NCBI GenBank assembly: GCA_934643825.1
Contig: CAKUCW010000008.1
Span: 1 to 64,000 of the forward strand
Origin: an uncultured Clostridia bacterium
GTDB lineage: Bacteria > Bacillota > Clostridia > Christensenellales > Aristaeellaceae
Direction of reading: 5' to 3'
DNA length: 64,000 bases
The first letter of the stretch is position 1; every line of letters starts with the position of its first letter. Of this stretch, positions 51,814 through 61,365 are shown piece after piece. Position numbers and translations under genes: made by a program. The notes below the pieces were generated by a model that was not told where the DNA came from, did not search any database, and saw nothing but the letters and a program-made list of their open reading frames with translations.

Positions 51814-53247
51814 TTATTGTTCCGGAAGTGCGATTGCGTCTTCCGGAATCGTGTCATTTCCGGGTTGCAGGATTTCAAATCGCTCATGATGTCGATTGCT
51901 TTCCTGTACACAGACTTGCGGACAGTTTTTCGGCTGGGGCATTGTGCTGAGAATCTTTGCAGCTTCTGCCGACAGCTTTATAACAAAAGGACCGGCTTGC
52001 CCGGCAATCGCCATTCTGCGTGCCTGACGCATGGCTCTTCTTGCCACCTCATCGGGTGAAAGAACCTCACCCGTTCCGGAGCAGACGCTGCAAGCTGTTC
52101 GCAGCGTTCGCCGAAGCTGTTCACTTTTGCGTTTGCGCGTCATTTCCAAGAGCCCCAGTTTTGTGATGCCGTCTACGCTGGTGGGCATTCGGTCTTTTTT
52201 CAGTGCCTTTTTTAATGCATCCAAGACAGCGTGGCGGCTCGCGTCCATTTGCATATCGATCAGGTCTATGACAATAATGCCACCGACATCCCGCAGCCGA
52301 AGCTGATGGGCAATTTCGCAAACCGCTTCCGTATTTACGCGAATAGCGGTTTCTTCCACGCTTTTTCCTGTGACCATTTTGCCGGAGTTAACGTCAATGA
52401 CTGTAAGTGCTTCAGTGAAATCAAAAACCAAATATCCACCGCACGGAAGCCATACACGCTTTTTTAAGGCTTTGTCAATCTGCGTTTCCAAATTAGCGGC
52501 ATCAAAAAGCAGAGAAGCATTTTCCTTGAAATACTGCAATTCTGTTTCGGCGGCAATCCTTCCTGCTGATTGAGCCTGTTTCAGCGTGGAAATACAGTCC
52601 TCATCATTGACCGTTATCTTGGACAGGCTGCCAGCCAAATCACGGACAAGGCGCAAATAAAGCGGCGTCGGACCGACCAGAACACCGGGGCGAACCATCC
52701 CCTTTGCCTTTTGATTCGCATCCAGCCATTTTTGATACAGTTCATCTGCTTCTTTGCGAAGGAATTCCGGATTAATATTCTCGGAAGCGGTTCGAATGAT
52801 CATCGAACACCCTTCCGGACAAATCTGCTTACCGATCTCCGCCAGTTCAGCACGGAGCGCCGCATCTTTGACCTTCTTTGAAATATGAACACCCGTTTCG
52901 CCGGGAATCAGCACCAACCACTGTCCGGTCAGGTTGATTTGCGTGCTGATACGCAGTCCTTTGCTTTGCGTTGTCTGTTTGGCAACACCCTGCACGATGA
53001 TCATGTCACCGCCCTTGAGCTTTTGCCCGTTATCAAGGGGTAAAAACGCATTAAGCTCCTGACCAATGTCTACAAAAGCTGCATGAACAGATGGACGAAC
53101 GGCTTGAACACGCCCGTAATATAGGGTTTCTGTCTGTCTATCCGTTCTTTCAGATTCAGTATGCAGCTCACAGAGCTGACCGTCCTCAACAACAGCCGCT
53201 CTTGTATATCTAGGGGAATAATCGATAATCAGTTCTCTTTGCATCAT
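51814..53247 (-). CDS. rng: Ribonuclease G/E family protein
   Basis: 477 residues. RNase G-type endonucleases cut single-stranded RNA in rRNA and mRNA processing. The S1 region begins with ETLYYGRVQAVRPSVHAAFVDIG. The catalytic Asp pair is in LTVIDVNSGK and IIVIDLIDMQ, and the zinc-link cysteines are in ACSVCSGTGE. It lacks a long C-terminal scaffold, so RNase G is favoured over RNase E. It starts one base after the DUF2344 gene. Confidence 0.93.
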   Translation of the reverse strand: MMQRELIIDYSPRYTRAAVVEDGQLCELHTESERTDRQTETLYYGRVQAVRPSVHAAFVDIGQELNAFLPLDNGQKLKGGDMIIVQGVAKQTTQSKGLRISTQINLTGQWLVLIPGETGVHISKKVKDAALRAELAEIGKQICPEGCSMIIRTASENINPEFLRKEADELYQKWLDANQKAKGMVRPGVLVGPTPLYLRLVRDLAGSLSKITVNDEDCISTLKQAQSAGRIAAETELQYFKENASLLFDAANLETQIDKALKKRVWLPCGGYLVFDFTEALTVIDVNSGKMVTGKSVEETAIRVNTEAVCEIAHQLRLRDVGGIIVIDLIDMQMDASRHAVLDALKKALKKDRMPTSVDGITKLGLLEMTRKRKSEQLRRTLRTACSVCSGTGEVLSPDEVARRAMRQARRMAIAGQAGPFVIKLSAEAAKILSTMPQPKNCPQVCVQESNRHHERFEILQPGNDTIPEDAIALPEQ

Positions 53248-53248
53248 G

Positions 53249-53932
53249 TTACAGATCGATCAGCGGCACGCTCTGCCCATCCTTTTCTCCAAGCAGGCAG
53301 GTGCGCCGTATTTCACACCTGGGTGTGTCAACGCCGGCAAATGCACAAAGCGAAGACAGCAGCAAATCAGGCTTGAGGGTGGCAGCTTCCACAAAAGAAA
53401 CGCGGGCAGTCAGCACAACCGTTTTTGTTTCTGCATTCGTTTGAGCCTCCAGCAGATGGATCATCGGACGGATGTTAACCATTGCTTCCGCACGCTTTGT
53501 TTTACGAAGCGCCATGATTTCGCTTTGTGCCAGAAAATCCGGAATTGTTCCGGCAATTTTCAGAGCATCTTCCCCCCAGAGGGTTATGCGATATTCCGCC
53601 TGTCGAAGCGCTGCACTGACTTTGGGAAAGCGATCGTCTACAAGACGAATGCGGGATACATGAAGCGCCGGAGGCAGAACGCGATTCATCGCTTCCATGC
53701 AGGCTTCCTCTGTTGTTTCGCCATGCAGGGAAACATCCAGAAGCTCCGCATCGCCGGGAATTCCGGAAGACAGCGCTGACGCGAAAGACATGACAATGTG
53801 CGGATTAAATCCATTGGAATATGCGATCGGTAAACCGCTTCGACGCAGTGCACGCTGCATCGTGCGCTGGAGATCCAATAAGCCCAGATGACGGACGATA
53901 TCGCCCTTCTGGAATTGCATGAGCATTCTCAT
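53249..53932 (-). CDS. DUF2344 / radical SAM-linked protein
   Basis: 227 residues. Its start overlaps the stop of the preceding radical SAM gene (ATGA), the standard pairing for this family. FQKGDIVRHLGLLDLQRTMQRALRRSGLPIAYSNGFNPH is the family signature. The function is unknown; proximity to rng and tRNA or RNA genes hints at RNA modification. Confidence 0.9.
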   Translation of the reverse strand: MRMLMQFQKGDIVRHLGLLDLQRTMQRALRRSGLPIAYSNGFNPHIVMSFASALSSGIPGDAELLDVSLHGETTEEACMEAMNRVLPPALHVSRIRLVDDRFPKVSAALRQAEYRITLWGEDALKIAGTIPDFLAQSEIMALRKTKRAEAMVNIRPMIHLLEAQTNAETKTVVLTARVSFVEAATLKPDLLLSSLCAFAGVDTPRCEIRRTCLLGEKDGQSVPLIDL

Positions 53933-55776
53933 CGTCCTTCACACGCTCCTTCAAATCTCTTCAATCCGCAGCCCTGGCATCCTTTTCGGCAGTCCGGCGT
54001 CGTCTCTGCACGCATGGCACGTTCATGTTCGCGCCAGAGATATGCCTCAGTCACGCCTGCATCAATAAACGACCACGGAAGCAGTTCACCCTTTTCGCGG
54101 CGACGATTTGCATAGAACGCCGGATCGACCCCACACTGCTCAAACGCTTTCATCCAGTTCTCAAAACTAAACTGATCCGTCCAACCATCAAATCGGCAGC
54201 CAAGACGCCACGCAGCCTCCAGCACATCTGCCATCTTTCGATCGCCGCGTGCAAAACAAGCTTCAAGGAAGGAAACCTGCGGTGTGTGCCAGTTAAACTC
54301 AACACCCTTGATGTGCATGATTTGGCACAGGTGCTTCTGCTTTTCTTCGAATTGTTCGATGGTATCCTGCGGTTCCCACTGGAACGGAGTAAACGGCTTA
54401 GGAACAAAGCAGCTCGCCGAACAATTGACGCGCAGACCGCGTGCACGGACGTTTTTCGGCGTTTCAAAGTATTTGCGGACAACCTTGGAAGCCAGATCGG
54501 CAATGCCGTTCAGATCCTCCGTCGTCTCAGTCGGCAAGCCAAACATGAAGTACAGCTTTACACTGCTCCATCCGCCCGCAAAAGCGTCGCTGACAGAAGA
54601 CATCAGGTTTTCTTCCGTGATACCCTTATTGATTACATCGCGGAGGCGCTGTGTTCCGGCTTCCATCGCATAGGTCAAGCTGGTCTTTCGAACTTTCTGT
54701 GTCTCTTCCAGGGTTTCCTTCAGCTTGCTGTCAAGGCGCAGGCTGGGCAGGGACAATGCGATACGCTCTTCCTGGAATTTTTCCATCAGTTTATGTGCCA
54801 ACTCAGGCAAACAGGTGTAATCACCCGTTGACAACGACGACAGTGTGATTTCTTCATATCCGGTTGCATCAACCAGTTTTTGCGCCAAGTCAAGCAGATG
54901 TTCAACGCTGCGCTCGCGCACCGGACGATAAATCATGCCTGCCTGACAGAAACGGCAACCACGTGTACAGCCACGCAGAACTTCAATATTGATGCGGTCG
55001 TGAACGATTTCCATATAAGGAACAATGATGCTCTCCGGATAATCGGCTTTATCGATATCCGCAATCATATTCTTAACGACCGTACGAGGGATGCCTTCTT
55101 CTGTCGGCTCGAAAGATGCCAGAGTTCCATCTTCGTGATATTCCGCACGATAAAGGCTAGGAACATATACGCCATGCAGTTTGGAAAGACGGCGCAGACA
55201 TTCTTCGCGGGAAACACCTTCCTGCTTGCACTGCTTGACGACATCGATCGTTTCAAGTGTGCTGATTTCTCCATCGCCGATAGAAAATGCATCAATAAAT
55301 GCATAAAGCGGTTCAGGGTTAAAGGCGCATGGGCCACCTGCGATCACGATCGGATGATCCCATGTTCTATCCTCGCTGCGCAAGGGAATTCCAGACAAAT
55401 CGAGCATTTCCAGAATATTGGTATAGCTCATTTCATATTGAAGCGTGAAACCGAGCATGTCAAATCCACCGATCGGTGAGCGCGTTTCAATCGAAAACAG
55501 TGGAACGCCCTCTTGGCGCATCAGGTCTGCCATATCGACCCACGGCATAAAGACGCGCTCACAAAGCGCGTCCGGGCGTTTGTTGATAATATCGTATAAA
55601 ATGCGAGAGCCGAGGTGACTCATGCCCACCTCGTATACATCCGGAAAAGCAAACGCATAGCGAATATCTACACTCTCCGGATCCTTCAGCACACAATTCA
55701 TTTCTCCGCCCATATAACGCGCAGGCTTCTGCACGCGATCAAGCAGGCTGTCAATCTGTTCTTTCAGCAAAGCCAT
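53929..55776 (-). CDS. B12-binding-type radical SAM protein (TIGR03960-like)
   Basis: 615 residues from the ATG at 55776; GGGGAGG is only one base upstream, so a TTG at 55770 may be the real start. An N-terminal cobalamin-like Rossmann region (~20-200) with YAFAFPDVYEVGMSHLG is followed by the radical SAM core with the cluster motif GCTRGCRFCQAGM, and a C-terminal Cys-rich end (CRKGCQGCGLKRFEGAC) that may bind a second cluster. The reaction is unknown. It is a conserved partner of DUF2344. Confidence 0.9.
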   Translation of the reverse strand: MALLKEQIDSLLDRVQKPARYMGGEMNCVLKDPESVDIRYAFAFPDVYEVGMSHLGSRILYDIINKRPDALCERVFMPWVDMADLMRQEGVPLFSIETRSPIGGFDMLGFTLQYEMSYTNILEMLDLSGIPLRSEDRTWDHPIVIAGGPCAFNPEPLYAFIDAFSIGDGEISTLETIDVVKQCKQEGVSREECLRRLSKLHGVYVPSLYRAEYHEDGTLASFEPTEEGIPRTVVKNMIADIDKADYPESIIVPYMEIVHDRINIEVLRGCTRGCRFCQAGMIYRPVRERSVEHLLDLAQKLVDATGYEEITLSSLSTGDYTCLPELAHKLMEKFQEERIALSLPSLRLDSKLKETLEETQKVRKTSLTYAMEAGTQRLRDVINKGITEENLMSSVSDAFAGGWSSVKLYFMFGLPTETTEDLNGIADLASKVVRKYFETPKNVRARGLRVNCSASCFVPKPFTPFQWEPQDTIEQFEEKQKHLCQIMHIKGVEFNWHTPQVSFLEACFARGDRKMADVLEAAWRLGCRFDGWTDQFSFENWMKAFEQCGVDPAFYANRRREKGELLPWSFIDAGVTEAYLWREHERAMRAETTPDCRKGCQGCGLKRFEGACEGR

Positions 55777-55804
55777 TCCTCCCCATGTTACATTCTGTTT
55801 TATT

Positions 55805-56788
55805 TTAATCTGTTTTTTTGCTTCGGTCAAGTCCTGACATTTCAATCTGTTCAATCGACCATCGGGCGTGTTCGCTGACTGCCGGAAACGGCAGTTTTGC
55901 CCATTCTCGAAGAACGGGCAGATACTTAACGTTTTTGCTGTTGCCGGCAAGCAAAGCTGCCTGTGCGCGGACACGCTGAGGACGTGCTGCATTTCTGCCG
56001 ATTTCACAGGAAAGTTTTGCAATTGCCTGTGAAAACTCGGTTTGATTGACGGTCATCAGTTCGTCAAGCGTCAAGCCGAGCTGTTTCCCCTGCGCAAATT
56101 GAGGCTGTAAGGGACATACACGCTGACAGATGTCGCAGCCAACAAGCCGCCTGCCCATCTTTGCCCGCAAATGTTCCGGAGCAATCACGCCTTCCATCAT
56201 GAAATTGCGAATGCATTTTTCAGGAAACTGCATGCCTGACGAATCAATCGCGCCCGCAGGACATGCTTTTGCGCATTTTCCACATCTCAGACAGTGTTCC
56301 TTCTGCTCTGCTATATGATCATTTTCATCATTCACAATATCCGTTGCCATCAGAATGATGACGACACGCGTACCGAACTCAGGTGTTATCAGCAACCCGT
56401 TATTGCCGATTATGCCCATTCCGGCACGTACTGCCGCTTCTCTTGCGGGATAAGATACATTTGCCTGCGCAAATCCGCCCGCCGCCCGTACTTGCGCTTC
56501 AAGTTCCCTTGCAGCGTGATACGCGGCGTTTGATGCGAAATAATAGCCATCAACCTGAACGCAGTCATTCTCTTCATTTGCCGCTGGCGTATACCCCCAC
56601 AGCAAAACAGCCAAACTCTTCGCCTGCGGATAATCCTCTTCGGGAACAAAGCGAAGCTGCTTTCTTTCCTCGATGGGCGGCGACTCCATAACGTGCTGCC
56701 GCTCAATATCAAATTCCCGTGTACTGCAAAAGCCCATCTTGCCAAAACCGGCTTGACGGGCTAAAGATACAAAAGTTGCTTTATCCAT
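55805..56788 (-). CDS. queG: Epoxyqueuosine reductase QueG
   Basis: 327 residues. QueG reduces epoxyqueuosine to queuosine in tRNA using cobalamin and two 4Fe-4S clusters. The paired ferredoxin motifs are CLRCGKCAKACPAGAI and CDICQRVCPLQP; LLWGYTPAA and NNGLLITPEFGTR are family segments. The C-terminal HEAT-like tail is short. tgt and queA are not in the window. Confidence 0.9.
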   Translation of the reverse strand: MDKATFVSLARQAGFGKMGFCSTREFDIERQHVMESPPIEERKQLRFVPEEDYPQAKSLAVLLWGYTPAANEENDCVQVDGYYFASNAAYHAARELEAQVRAAGGFAQANVSYPAREAAVRAGMGIIGNNGLLITPEFGTRVVIILMATDIVNDENDHIAEQKEHCLRCGKCAKACPAGAIDSSGMQFPEKCIRNFMMEGVIAPEHLRAKMGRRLVGCDICQRVCPLQPQFAQGKQLGLTLDELMTVNQTEFSQAIAKLSCEIGRNAARPQRVRAQAALLAGNSKNVKYLPVLREWAKLPFPAVSEHARWSIEQIEMSGLDRSKKTD

Positions 56789-56813
56789 TTGCCTTCGTCA
56801 ATCCACTTTCGGT

Positions 56814-57782
56814 TTAGGCAGATGCCTTGTGCTCATTCACGGTTTCATTCAGCTGATGATATCGATCCATCACCTGCTGAAGCTGGAATTCAAAGTCGCG
56901 CTTGTCTTTTTCTTGGAGCGTTGACAGAATTAAACCAGAAACAAAGAGCAGCAACGCCGCCAGCATCGTAACGCTGCACGCGATCAGTGTCGGGAACCGG
57001 GGAACCAATCCGGTTTGTGCGAACTCCATGAGAACAGGAATCATGAAACCTGTCGAAAGAAGCGCCAAAAACAACGCAAGCAATCCAAAGAACGCAAACG
57101 GACGGTAATTCTTATAAAGCCGAGCGATGGTCATCAGAACCTTTGCGCCATCCTGATAGGTATTCAGTTTTGACTCGCTTCCGTCAGGACGATCCCGATA
57201 TGAAACGACTACGTTGGCAACCTGCATGCGCCGATTGATTGCGTGGATGGTCATATCGGTCTCGATTTCAAATCCTTTAGAAAGAACGGGATAGGTTTTA
57301 ACAAATGCATAGCTGAAAGCACGATACCCTGTCATGATATCTTTCACATTGCTTCCAAACAGACGGTTGATCGATGTGCGTACAAGACCATTTCCCATGT
57401 TGTGAAAAGGTCTTTTGTTTTCCGAAAAATATGTACTGGATAACCGATCTCCAACCACCATATCTGCCTGTTCCTCAAGAACAGCCGACACCATTGCCGG
57501 CGCATCTTCTGCGGGATATGTGTCATCGCCGTCTACCATCAGGTAGCAATCCGCGTCAATCTCTCGAAACATTCTGCGGATAACGTTTCCTTTTCCCTGC
57601 ATGCGCTCTTTACGAACGATTGCACCTGCATGCGCAGCGATTTCACCCGTTCCATCACTCGAATTATTGTCATATACATAAACGACCGCTTCCGGCAAAA
57701 CACGCCGAAAATCCCGAACAACCTTTTCAATCGTGCGGCTTTCGTTATAACACGGAATTAAAACAGCGATATGATCTTTCAT
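56814..57782 (-). CDS. Family 2 glycosyltransferase, polyprenyl-phosphate type
   Basis: 322 residues. A GT-A domain (~1-230) has VLIPCYNESRTIEKVV, a DNNSSDGTGEIA donor-site motif and DGDDTYPA as DxD. Two membrane helices (~238-260 and 268-290) precede a charged tail. This is the layout of DPM1/GtrB-type enzymes that load a sugar onto undecaprenyl phosphate. GGAG precedes the ATG. Confidence 0.88.
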   Translation of the reverse strand: MKDHIAVLIPCYNESRTIEKVVRDFRRVLPEAVVYVYDNNSSDGTGEIAAHAGAIVRKERMQGKGNVIRRMFREIDADCYLMVDGDDTYPAEDAPAMVSAVLEEQADMVVGDRLSSTYFSENKRPFHNMGNGLVRTSINRLFGSNVKDIMTGYRAFSYAFVKTYPVLSKGFEIETDMTIHAINRRMQVANVVVSYRDRPDGSESKLNTYQDGAKVLMTIARLYKNYRPFAFFGLLALFLALLSTGFMIPVLMEFAQTGLVPRFPTLIACSVTMLAALLLFVSGLILSTLQEKDKRDFEFQLQQVMDRYHQLNETVNEHKASA

Positions 57783-57823
57783 AGCCTATATTCTCCTATG
57801 ACCTATCGTTTGACTTTTCGTTT

Positions 57824-57832
57824 ATTATAGCA
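57824..57832 (-). promoter_or_regulatory. Extended -10 promoter of the GT2-to-miaA gene run
   Basis: Minus-strand TGC-TATAAT (57832-57824), about 42 bases before the GT2 start; no good -35. Confidence 0.6.
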
Positions 57833-57865
57833 TAAAGCCGCATGACTAGCAAGAAAGCGTTATTT

Positions 57866-57912
57866 ATAAAAACAGAAAAGGCATGTCTGCCTGACATGCC
57901 CTTTGATTTTTT
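57866..57912. terminator. Terminator of upp
   Basis: GGCATGTC / GACATGCC with a 5-base loop (57880-57900). T-rich sequence follows on the minus strand, and a shorter T run follows on the plus strand. Confidence 0.8.
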
Positions 57913-58540
57913 ACTTTGTGCCGTAAAGACGGTCGCCGGCATCGCCCAGACCCGGAATAATATATCCGTGATCGTTCAGCTTCTCGTCCATGCCCGCCAC
58001 ATAAATATCAACGTCCGGATGCTCAGCCTGCACACGCGCAATGCCTTCCGGCGCGGCGATCAGGTTGACCAGCTTGATATTCTTACATCCGCGCTTCTTC
58101 AGGAAGCCGATTGCTGCGGCAGCGGAACCGCCGGTTGCCAACATCGGATCAACCAGCAGAATCTCACGCTCCTGAGCATCAGCAGGAAGCTTGCAATAAT
58201 ACTCAACCGGCTCAAGGGTGTTCGGATCGCGATAAAGACCGATATGACCGATTTTAGCGGCGGGAACGAGGCTCATGATGCCGTCCACCATGCCCAGACC
58301 GGCACGAAGGATCGGAACAATCGCAAGCTTCTTGCCGGCGATCACCTTAGTCTGCGCACGGCAGATCGGCGTTTCAATCTCGACGGTCTTGAGCGGCAGA
58401 TCGCGGGTAACTTCGTAAGCCATCAGCATGGAAATTTCGTTGAGCAGCTCACGGAATTCCTTGGGGCCGGTTTCCTGATCTCTCATTAAAGAAAGCTTAT
58501 GCTGAATCAGCGGATGATCCATAACATGAACGATAGACAT
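57911..58540 (-). CDS. upp: Uracil phosphoribosyltransferase
   Basis: 209 residues from the ATG at 58540 (AAGGAGG upstream). Upp salvages uracil to UMP. The PRPP loop is VDPMLATGGSAAAAI; MSIVHVMDHPLIQHKLS and GLGDAGDRLYGTK match the family ends. It is monocistronic with its own promoter and terminator and divergent from lgt. Confidence 0.97.
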   Translation of the reverse strand: MSIVHVMDHPLIQHKLSLMRDQETGPKEFRELLNEISMLMAYEVTRDLPLKTVEIETPICRAQTKVIAGKKLAIVPILRAGLGMVDGIMSLVPAAKIGHIGLYRDPNTLEPVEYYCKLPADAQEREILLVDPMLATGGSAAAAIGFLKKRGCKNIKLVNLIAAPEGIARVQAEHPDVDIYVAGMDEKLNDHGYIIPGLGDAGDRLYGTK

Positions 58541-58595
58541 GTGTTTCCTCCTTCGCGTGCGCACAAAAAAGAACGCCGCATTTCGAGTTTTTTTC

Positions 58596-58624
58596 ATTAT
58601 ACCATCAGTCAGACCATCGAGCAA
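58596..58624 (-). promoter_or_regulatory. Promoter of upp
   Basis: Minus-strand TTGCTC (58624-58619), 17-base spacer, TATAAT (58601-58596). Confidence 0.7.
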
Positions 58625-58673
58625 GAGAAAATATGAACTTTCTTTTCATAAGATGTATAAGTTCAACCATTTC

Positions 58674-58702
58674 TTGACAGTCTGATAACCGGGCTGTATA
58701 CT
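58674..58702 (+). promoter_or_regulatory. Sigma-A promoter of lgt-pncB-recX
   Basis: TTGACA at 58674-58679, 17-base spacer, TATACT at 58697-58702, about 60 bases before the lgt ATG. Confidence 0.85.
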
Positions 58703-58761
58703 AACAAGGATAAATTGCAATTGAGATTGACTTTTCGGCTTTGCCGGATGGGAGGACACCT

Positions 58762-59919
58762 ATGTTTAGCAGACCCTTGATCGACCGGATTGCCTTCTTT
58801 GGCATCAGCTGGTACGCCATTTTGATTGTTGGTGCAATCATAATCGGTTATTTATTTTGCAGCAATGAAGCGCGGCGCCTCCATTTGCCGCAAGATACTA
58901 TTCTGGACTTTATGCTCTATGCGATTCCGCTGAGCATCATCTGTGCCAGACTATATTATGTAGCTTTTCGCTTCAACGACTTTAGCGAAGACTTGATTTC
59001 GATTTTTCATATTCGTGAAGGCGGGCTCGCCATTTACGGCGGTATAATCGGCGGACTTTTTGCCGCAAAGTTGGTCAGCAAGAAGCATAAAATCTCAATG
59101 CTGACACTCCTTGATGTAATCGCGCCTGCGCTTGTGCTCGGACAGGGCATCGGGCGCTGGGGAAACTACATCAATATGGAGGCGTACGGTCTTCGTGTTT
59201 CCGAGGAAGCCCTTCAGTTCTTCCCGTTTGCCGTTGAAATCCCAGTCGGAGAAGTCTGGTATTGGCATATGGCAACATTCTTCTACGAATTCTGTTGGGA
59301 TATACTCGTTTTTGCTCTGCTTCTTTGTGTCCGCAGACATATCCGTCGCAAAGGCGATGTGTTCTGCTGGTATCTGCTGCTCTATTGTTCCGGACGCACA
59401 GTTATCGAAGGACTGCGCAACGATAGCCTGACGTTTATCAGCGAATTCGTTCGCATCTCTCAAATTCTGTCTGCATTGGCAGCTCTCGGTGTCGTGATTT
59501 ATTTCTTTATCCGAATTCGTGACCGCATGAGTGCTGTTACCATTGCACCGCTGGTCAGCGCAGTTCTGTGTGTTGCGGAAACATTTCTCGGAGAATTTGA
59601 ACGCGGCGCGTACAGTTCCCTCTTCTTCTTCTCGCAAATCGGTTTGGTTGTACTGCTTGGTTCGCTGCTGACCATGATCGCGCTTTGGACGATAGACAGC
59701 AGGCGGTTTGACCTGCGCGTTGCTCTGCCGCTGATTGCGGATGGCATATTCCTTGTCGGTTTGCTGCTTGCCGGTATCGGTCGCGCAAATGTTGATAATA
59801 CTTATTATGTCACGCTGCGCCAGTGTGCATCTATGATTGAAATCATCCTCTGCGGCTGGCTGCTTTGTTACCCACTGTGCCCACAATACTCAGAAAGTGA
59901 GAAAAAAGAATATGCGTAA
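58762..59919 (+). CDS. lgt: Prolipoprotein diacylglyceryl transferase with C-terminal membrane extension
   Basis: 385 residues from the ATG at 58762 (GGGAGG upstream). Lgt adds diacylglycerol to the lipobox Cys of prelipoproteins. The signature GQGIGRWGNYINMEAYG and GGLAIYGGIIGG are intact. The core ends near residue 265. A further ~110 residues carry about four extra hydrophobic helices, making it about 100 residues longer than usual Lgt. The role of the extension is unknown. Confidence 0.9.
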   Translation: MFSRPLIDRIAFFGISWYAILIVGAIIIGYLFCSNEARRLHLPQDTILDFMLYAIPLSIICARLYYVAFRFNDFSEDLISIFHIREGGLAIYGGIIGGLFAAKLVSKKHKISMLTLLDVIAPALVLGQGIGRWGNYINMEAYGLRVSEEALQFFPFAVEIPVGEVWYWHMATFFYEFCWDILVFALLLCVRRHIRRKGDVFCWYLLLYCSGRTVIEGLRNDSLTFISEFVRISQILSALAALGVVIYFFIRIRDRMSAVTIAPLVSAVLCVAETFLGEFERGAYSSLFFFSQIGLVVLLGSLLTMIALWTIDSRRFDLRVALPLIADGIFLVGLLLAGIGRANVDNTYYVTLRQCASMIEIILCGWLLCYPLCPQYSESEKKEYA

Positions 59920-61357
59920 TTTAACCATGATGACCGACCTGTATGAGTTGACCATGATGAATGGATATCTGCGGTTCGGTATGGAAAACAACCGTGCCTG
60001 CTTTGATATTTTTTATCGCAAGCAAGGCGATATGACGGCTTATGCCGTTGCTGCCGGTCTGGAGCAGGCCATTGATTATGTGAAGAACCTCCATTTCTCC
60101 GCCGATGATGTTGCTTATTTGCGGAGCTTGAACATTTTTGATGAGGCTTTCCTTGAGCGGCTTTCCACATTGAGGTTTACCGGTGAAATTCTGGCTGTTC
60201 CGGAAGGCACCGTCATCTTCCCGGGTGAACCGATCGTCCGCGTCATTGCTCCGATCATGGAAGCACAGCTTCTGGAAACCACACTGCTCAATATCATCAA
60301 TCATCAGACGCTGATCGCAACCAAAGCATCGCGTGTTGTTCAAGCGGCTCGCGGAGACAAAGTCCTTGAATTTGGTCTGCGTCGCGCTCAAGGTCCGGAT
60401 GCGGGAATCTATGGCGCTCGTGCTGCAATTATCGGAGGTTGTCAGGCGACAAGCAACGTTTTGACCGGTCAGATGTTCGGCGTGCCTGTCGGAGGGACGC
60501 ATGCGCACAGCTGGGTTATGTCTTTCCCGGATGAGTTGAGTGCGTTCCGTGCTTATGCGGAAGTCTTCCCGGAAAACTGTTTGCTGCTTGTGGATACCTA
60601 CGACACGCTGTCCAGCGGTGTGCCTAATGCGATTACTGTATTTAATGAGCTGCGGGCAAAGGGTTATGAACCAACCGGCATTCGTCTGGACAGCGGAGAT
60701 CTCGCTTTCCTCAGCCGTCAGGCTCGCAAGATGCTGGATGAGGCTGGTTTCCCGAATGCGAAAATATTCGCTTCCGGCGATTTGGATGAGGAAGTCATTT
60801 GGGATCTGAAAGCACAAGGCGCTGCCATTAACGTCTGGGGCGTCGGTACGCGTATGATCACCAGTATGGATAACCCGGCTCTTGGCGGCGTATATAAGCT
60901 CTCTGCGGAAGAAGTAAACGGCAAGTTTGAGCCGCGCATCAAAATATCTGAGAATCCTGCTAAAATCACCAATCCGGGTGTCAAGCGCCTCTATCGCTTC
61001 TATGACCGTCTCTCCGGAAAGGCGCTGGCAGATTTGATTGCGCTGGAGGAAGATGATTTTTCTTCCGGAGAACCGCTTGAAATCTTCGACCCTGAGAATA
61101 CGTGGAAGCGCATGACGCTCTGCGATTATGAAGTTCGTCCGCTTTTAACTCCTATATTTGAAAAGGGCGAGCTGGTTTATCAGCTTCCCTCGTTGTCTGA
61201 AATCGCACAATATGCGCATCGTGAGATGGATACTTTCTGGGATGAATATAAGCGTCTTCACAGTCCGCACCGTTATAAGGTTGACCTTTCTCAAAGACTT
61301 TACGAACTGAAGCGCAGTATGCTCGAAGAGCGCCGCGGAAGCAGCGAAATTCGTTAA
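59912..61357 (+). CDS. pncB: Nicotinate phosphoribosyltransferase
   Basis: 481 residues from an ATG at 59912 that overlaps the lgt end (ATGCGTAA). PncB makes NaMN from nicotinate in NAD salvage. Matches are MMTDLYELTMMNGYL at the start, FGLRRAQGPDAG, the GGTHAHSWVMSFP catalytic-His segment and LDSGDLAFLSRQARK. This is a full-length, long-form enzyme. The upstream start at 59837 lies inside lgt and is rejected. Confidence 0.95.
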   Translation: MRNLTMMTDLYELTMMNGYLRFGMENNRACFDIFYRKQGDMTAYAVAAGLEQAIDYVKNLHFSADDVAYLRSLNIFDEAFLERLSTLRFTGEILAVPEGTVIFPGEPIVRVIAPIMEAQLLETTLLNIINHQTLIATKASRVVQAARGDKVLEFGLRRAQGPDAGIYGARAAIIGGCQATSNVLTGQMFGVPVGGTHAHSWVMSFPDELSAFRAYAEVFPENCLLLVDTYDTLSSGVPNAITVFNELRAKGYEPTGIRLDSGDLAFLSRQARKMLDEAGFPNAKIFASGDLDEEVIWDLKAQGAAINVWGVGTRMITSMDNPALGGVYKLSAEEVNGKFEPRIKISENPAKITNPGVKRLYRFYDRLSGKALADLIALEEDDFSSGEPLEIFDPENTWKRMTLCDYEVRPLLTPIFEKGELVYQLPSLSEIAQYAHREMDTFWDEYKRLHSPHRYKVDLSQRLYELKRSMLEERRGSSEIR

Positions 61358-61365
61358 TGTAAGCC

